NCBI GenBank assembly: GCA_021809365.1
Contig: JAKBAC010000187.1
Coordinates: 1-5,800 of the forward strand
DNA length: 5,800 nucleotides
Direction of reading: 5' to 3'
From: Planctomycetota bacterium
Lineage (GTDB): Bacteria > Planctomycetota > Phycisphaerae > WQYP01
Every line of letters starts with the position of its first letter. Positions within the stretch are counted from its first letter, which is position 1. The translations under genes and the position numbers were made by a program. Below, piece by piece: positions 5,707 to 5,800 of the stretch. The notes beneath the pieces are model-generated. The model was not told the origin of the DNA. It ran no database searches and saw only the letters and a program-made list of their open reading frames with translations.

Positions 5707-5800
5707 ATGATAAAAACACTGGGCATCCGGAACTTTAAGAGTCTGCTTGACACAGAGGTGAAATTCTCGCCGTTGACGGTGCTTATCGGCCGCAGCGGCA
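5707..5800 (+). CDS. AAA/RecF-like ATPase, N-terminal fragment (partial)
   Basis: Only 31 codons lie inside the window. They read M-I-K-T-L-G-I-R-N-F-K-S-L, then a hydrophilic turn and P-L-T-V-L-I-G-R-S-G. The 'I-R-N-F-K-S-L' strand followed about 15 residues later by 'L-T-V-L-I-G-x-x-G' is the standard opening of the SMC/RecF-like AAA_15/AAA_21 ATPases, and G-R-S-G is the first half of a Walker A loop that should continue G-K-S/T past the edge. An in-frame TGA at 5701-5703 makes ATG 5707 the first possible start. AGGTG at 5698-5702 is the ribosome site, four bases away and rather close. Relatives act in DNA repair, as OLD-type nucleases when a TOPRIM domain follows, or in phage-defence pairs; the window does not decide between these. 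Confidence 0.85.
   Translation, partial: MIKTLGIRNFKSLLDTEVKFSPLTVLIGRSG

Overview
The window looks like ordinary chromosome from a bacterium of moderately high GC. The best guess is the PVC group, probably a planctomycete such as a Phycisphaerae relative. The basis is the combination of a Gfo/Idh/MocA oxidoreductase, a short COG2159-type amidohydrolase and a two-gene M16 peptidase whose catalytic subunit carries a 'GSRFYWAL..PGLAD' segment that I associate with that group. This placement is inference from protein style, not from a marker gene. I see no rRNA, tRNA, CRISPR array, transposase or prophage gene.

Left part (1-1521): the window opens in the last codons of a plus-strand membrane protein (stop at 72-74). 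Next comes a minus-strand pair, an amidohydrolase-fold protein (604-1518) with a YbjQ/UPF0145 protein (154-474) downstream of it. The amidohydrolase keeps the family's overall layout but has serine at two positions where metal-binding histidines are expected.

Middle (1519-2884): a 133-bp divergent control region separates the amidohydrolase from a Gfo/Idh/MocA oxidoreductase (1652-2818). It holds a tandem 12-bp repeat and a weak promoter-like pair on each strand. The divergent pair suggests a sugar or polyol catabolic locus, but no substrate can be read from the sequence.

Right part (2885-5800): two consecutive M16 peptidase-family genes form a complementary pair. The first (2885-4156) has lost the zinc site but keeps the C-terminal Arg/Tyr pair. 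The second (4235-5461) has the intact HxxEH...E zinc site but has lost that Tyr. This is the division of labour of heterodimeric M16B peptidases, so the two very probably form one cytoplasmic protease. A 245-bp gap follows, with a terminator-like hairpin, a set of CACCGT/ACGGTG half-sites and a good extended -10 promoter. It leads into the first 31 codons of an AAA/RecF-type ATPase cut by the window edge. That ATPase could be the first gene of a defence or DNA-repair module, but the deciding part lies outside the window.

No clearly novel system is visible. The most worthwhile points are the amidohydrolase with substituted metal ligands, the split M16 pair and the regulated-looking start of the edge ATPase.
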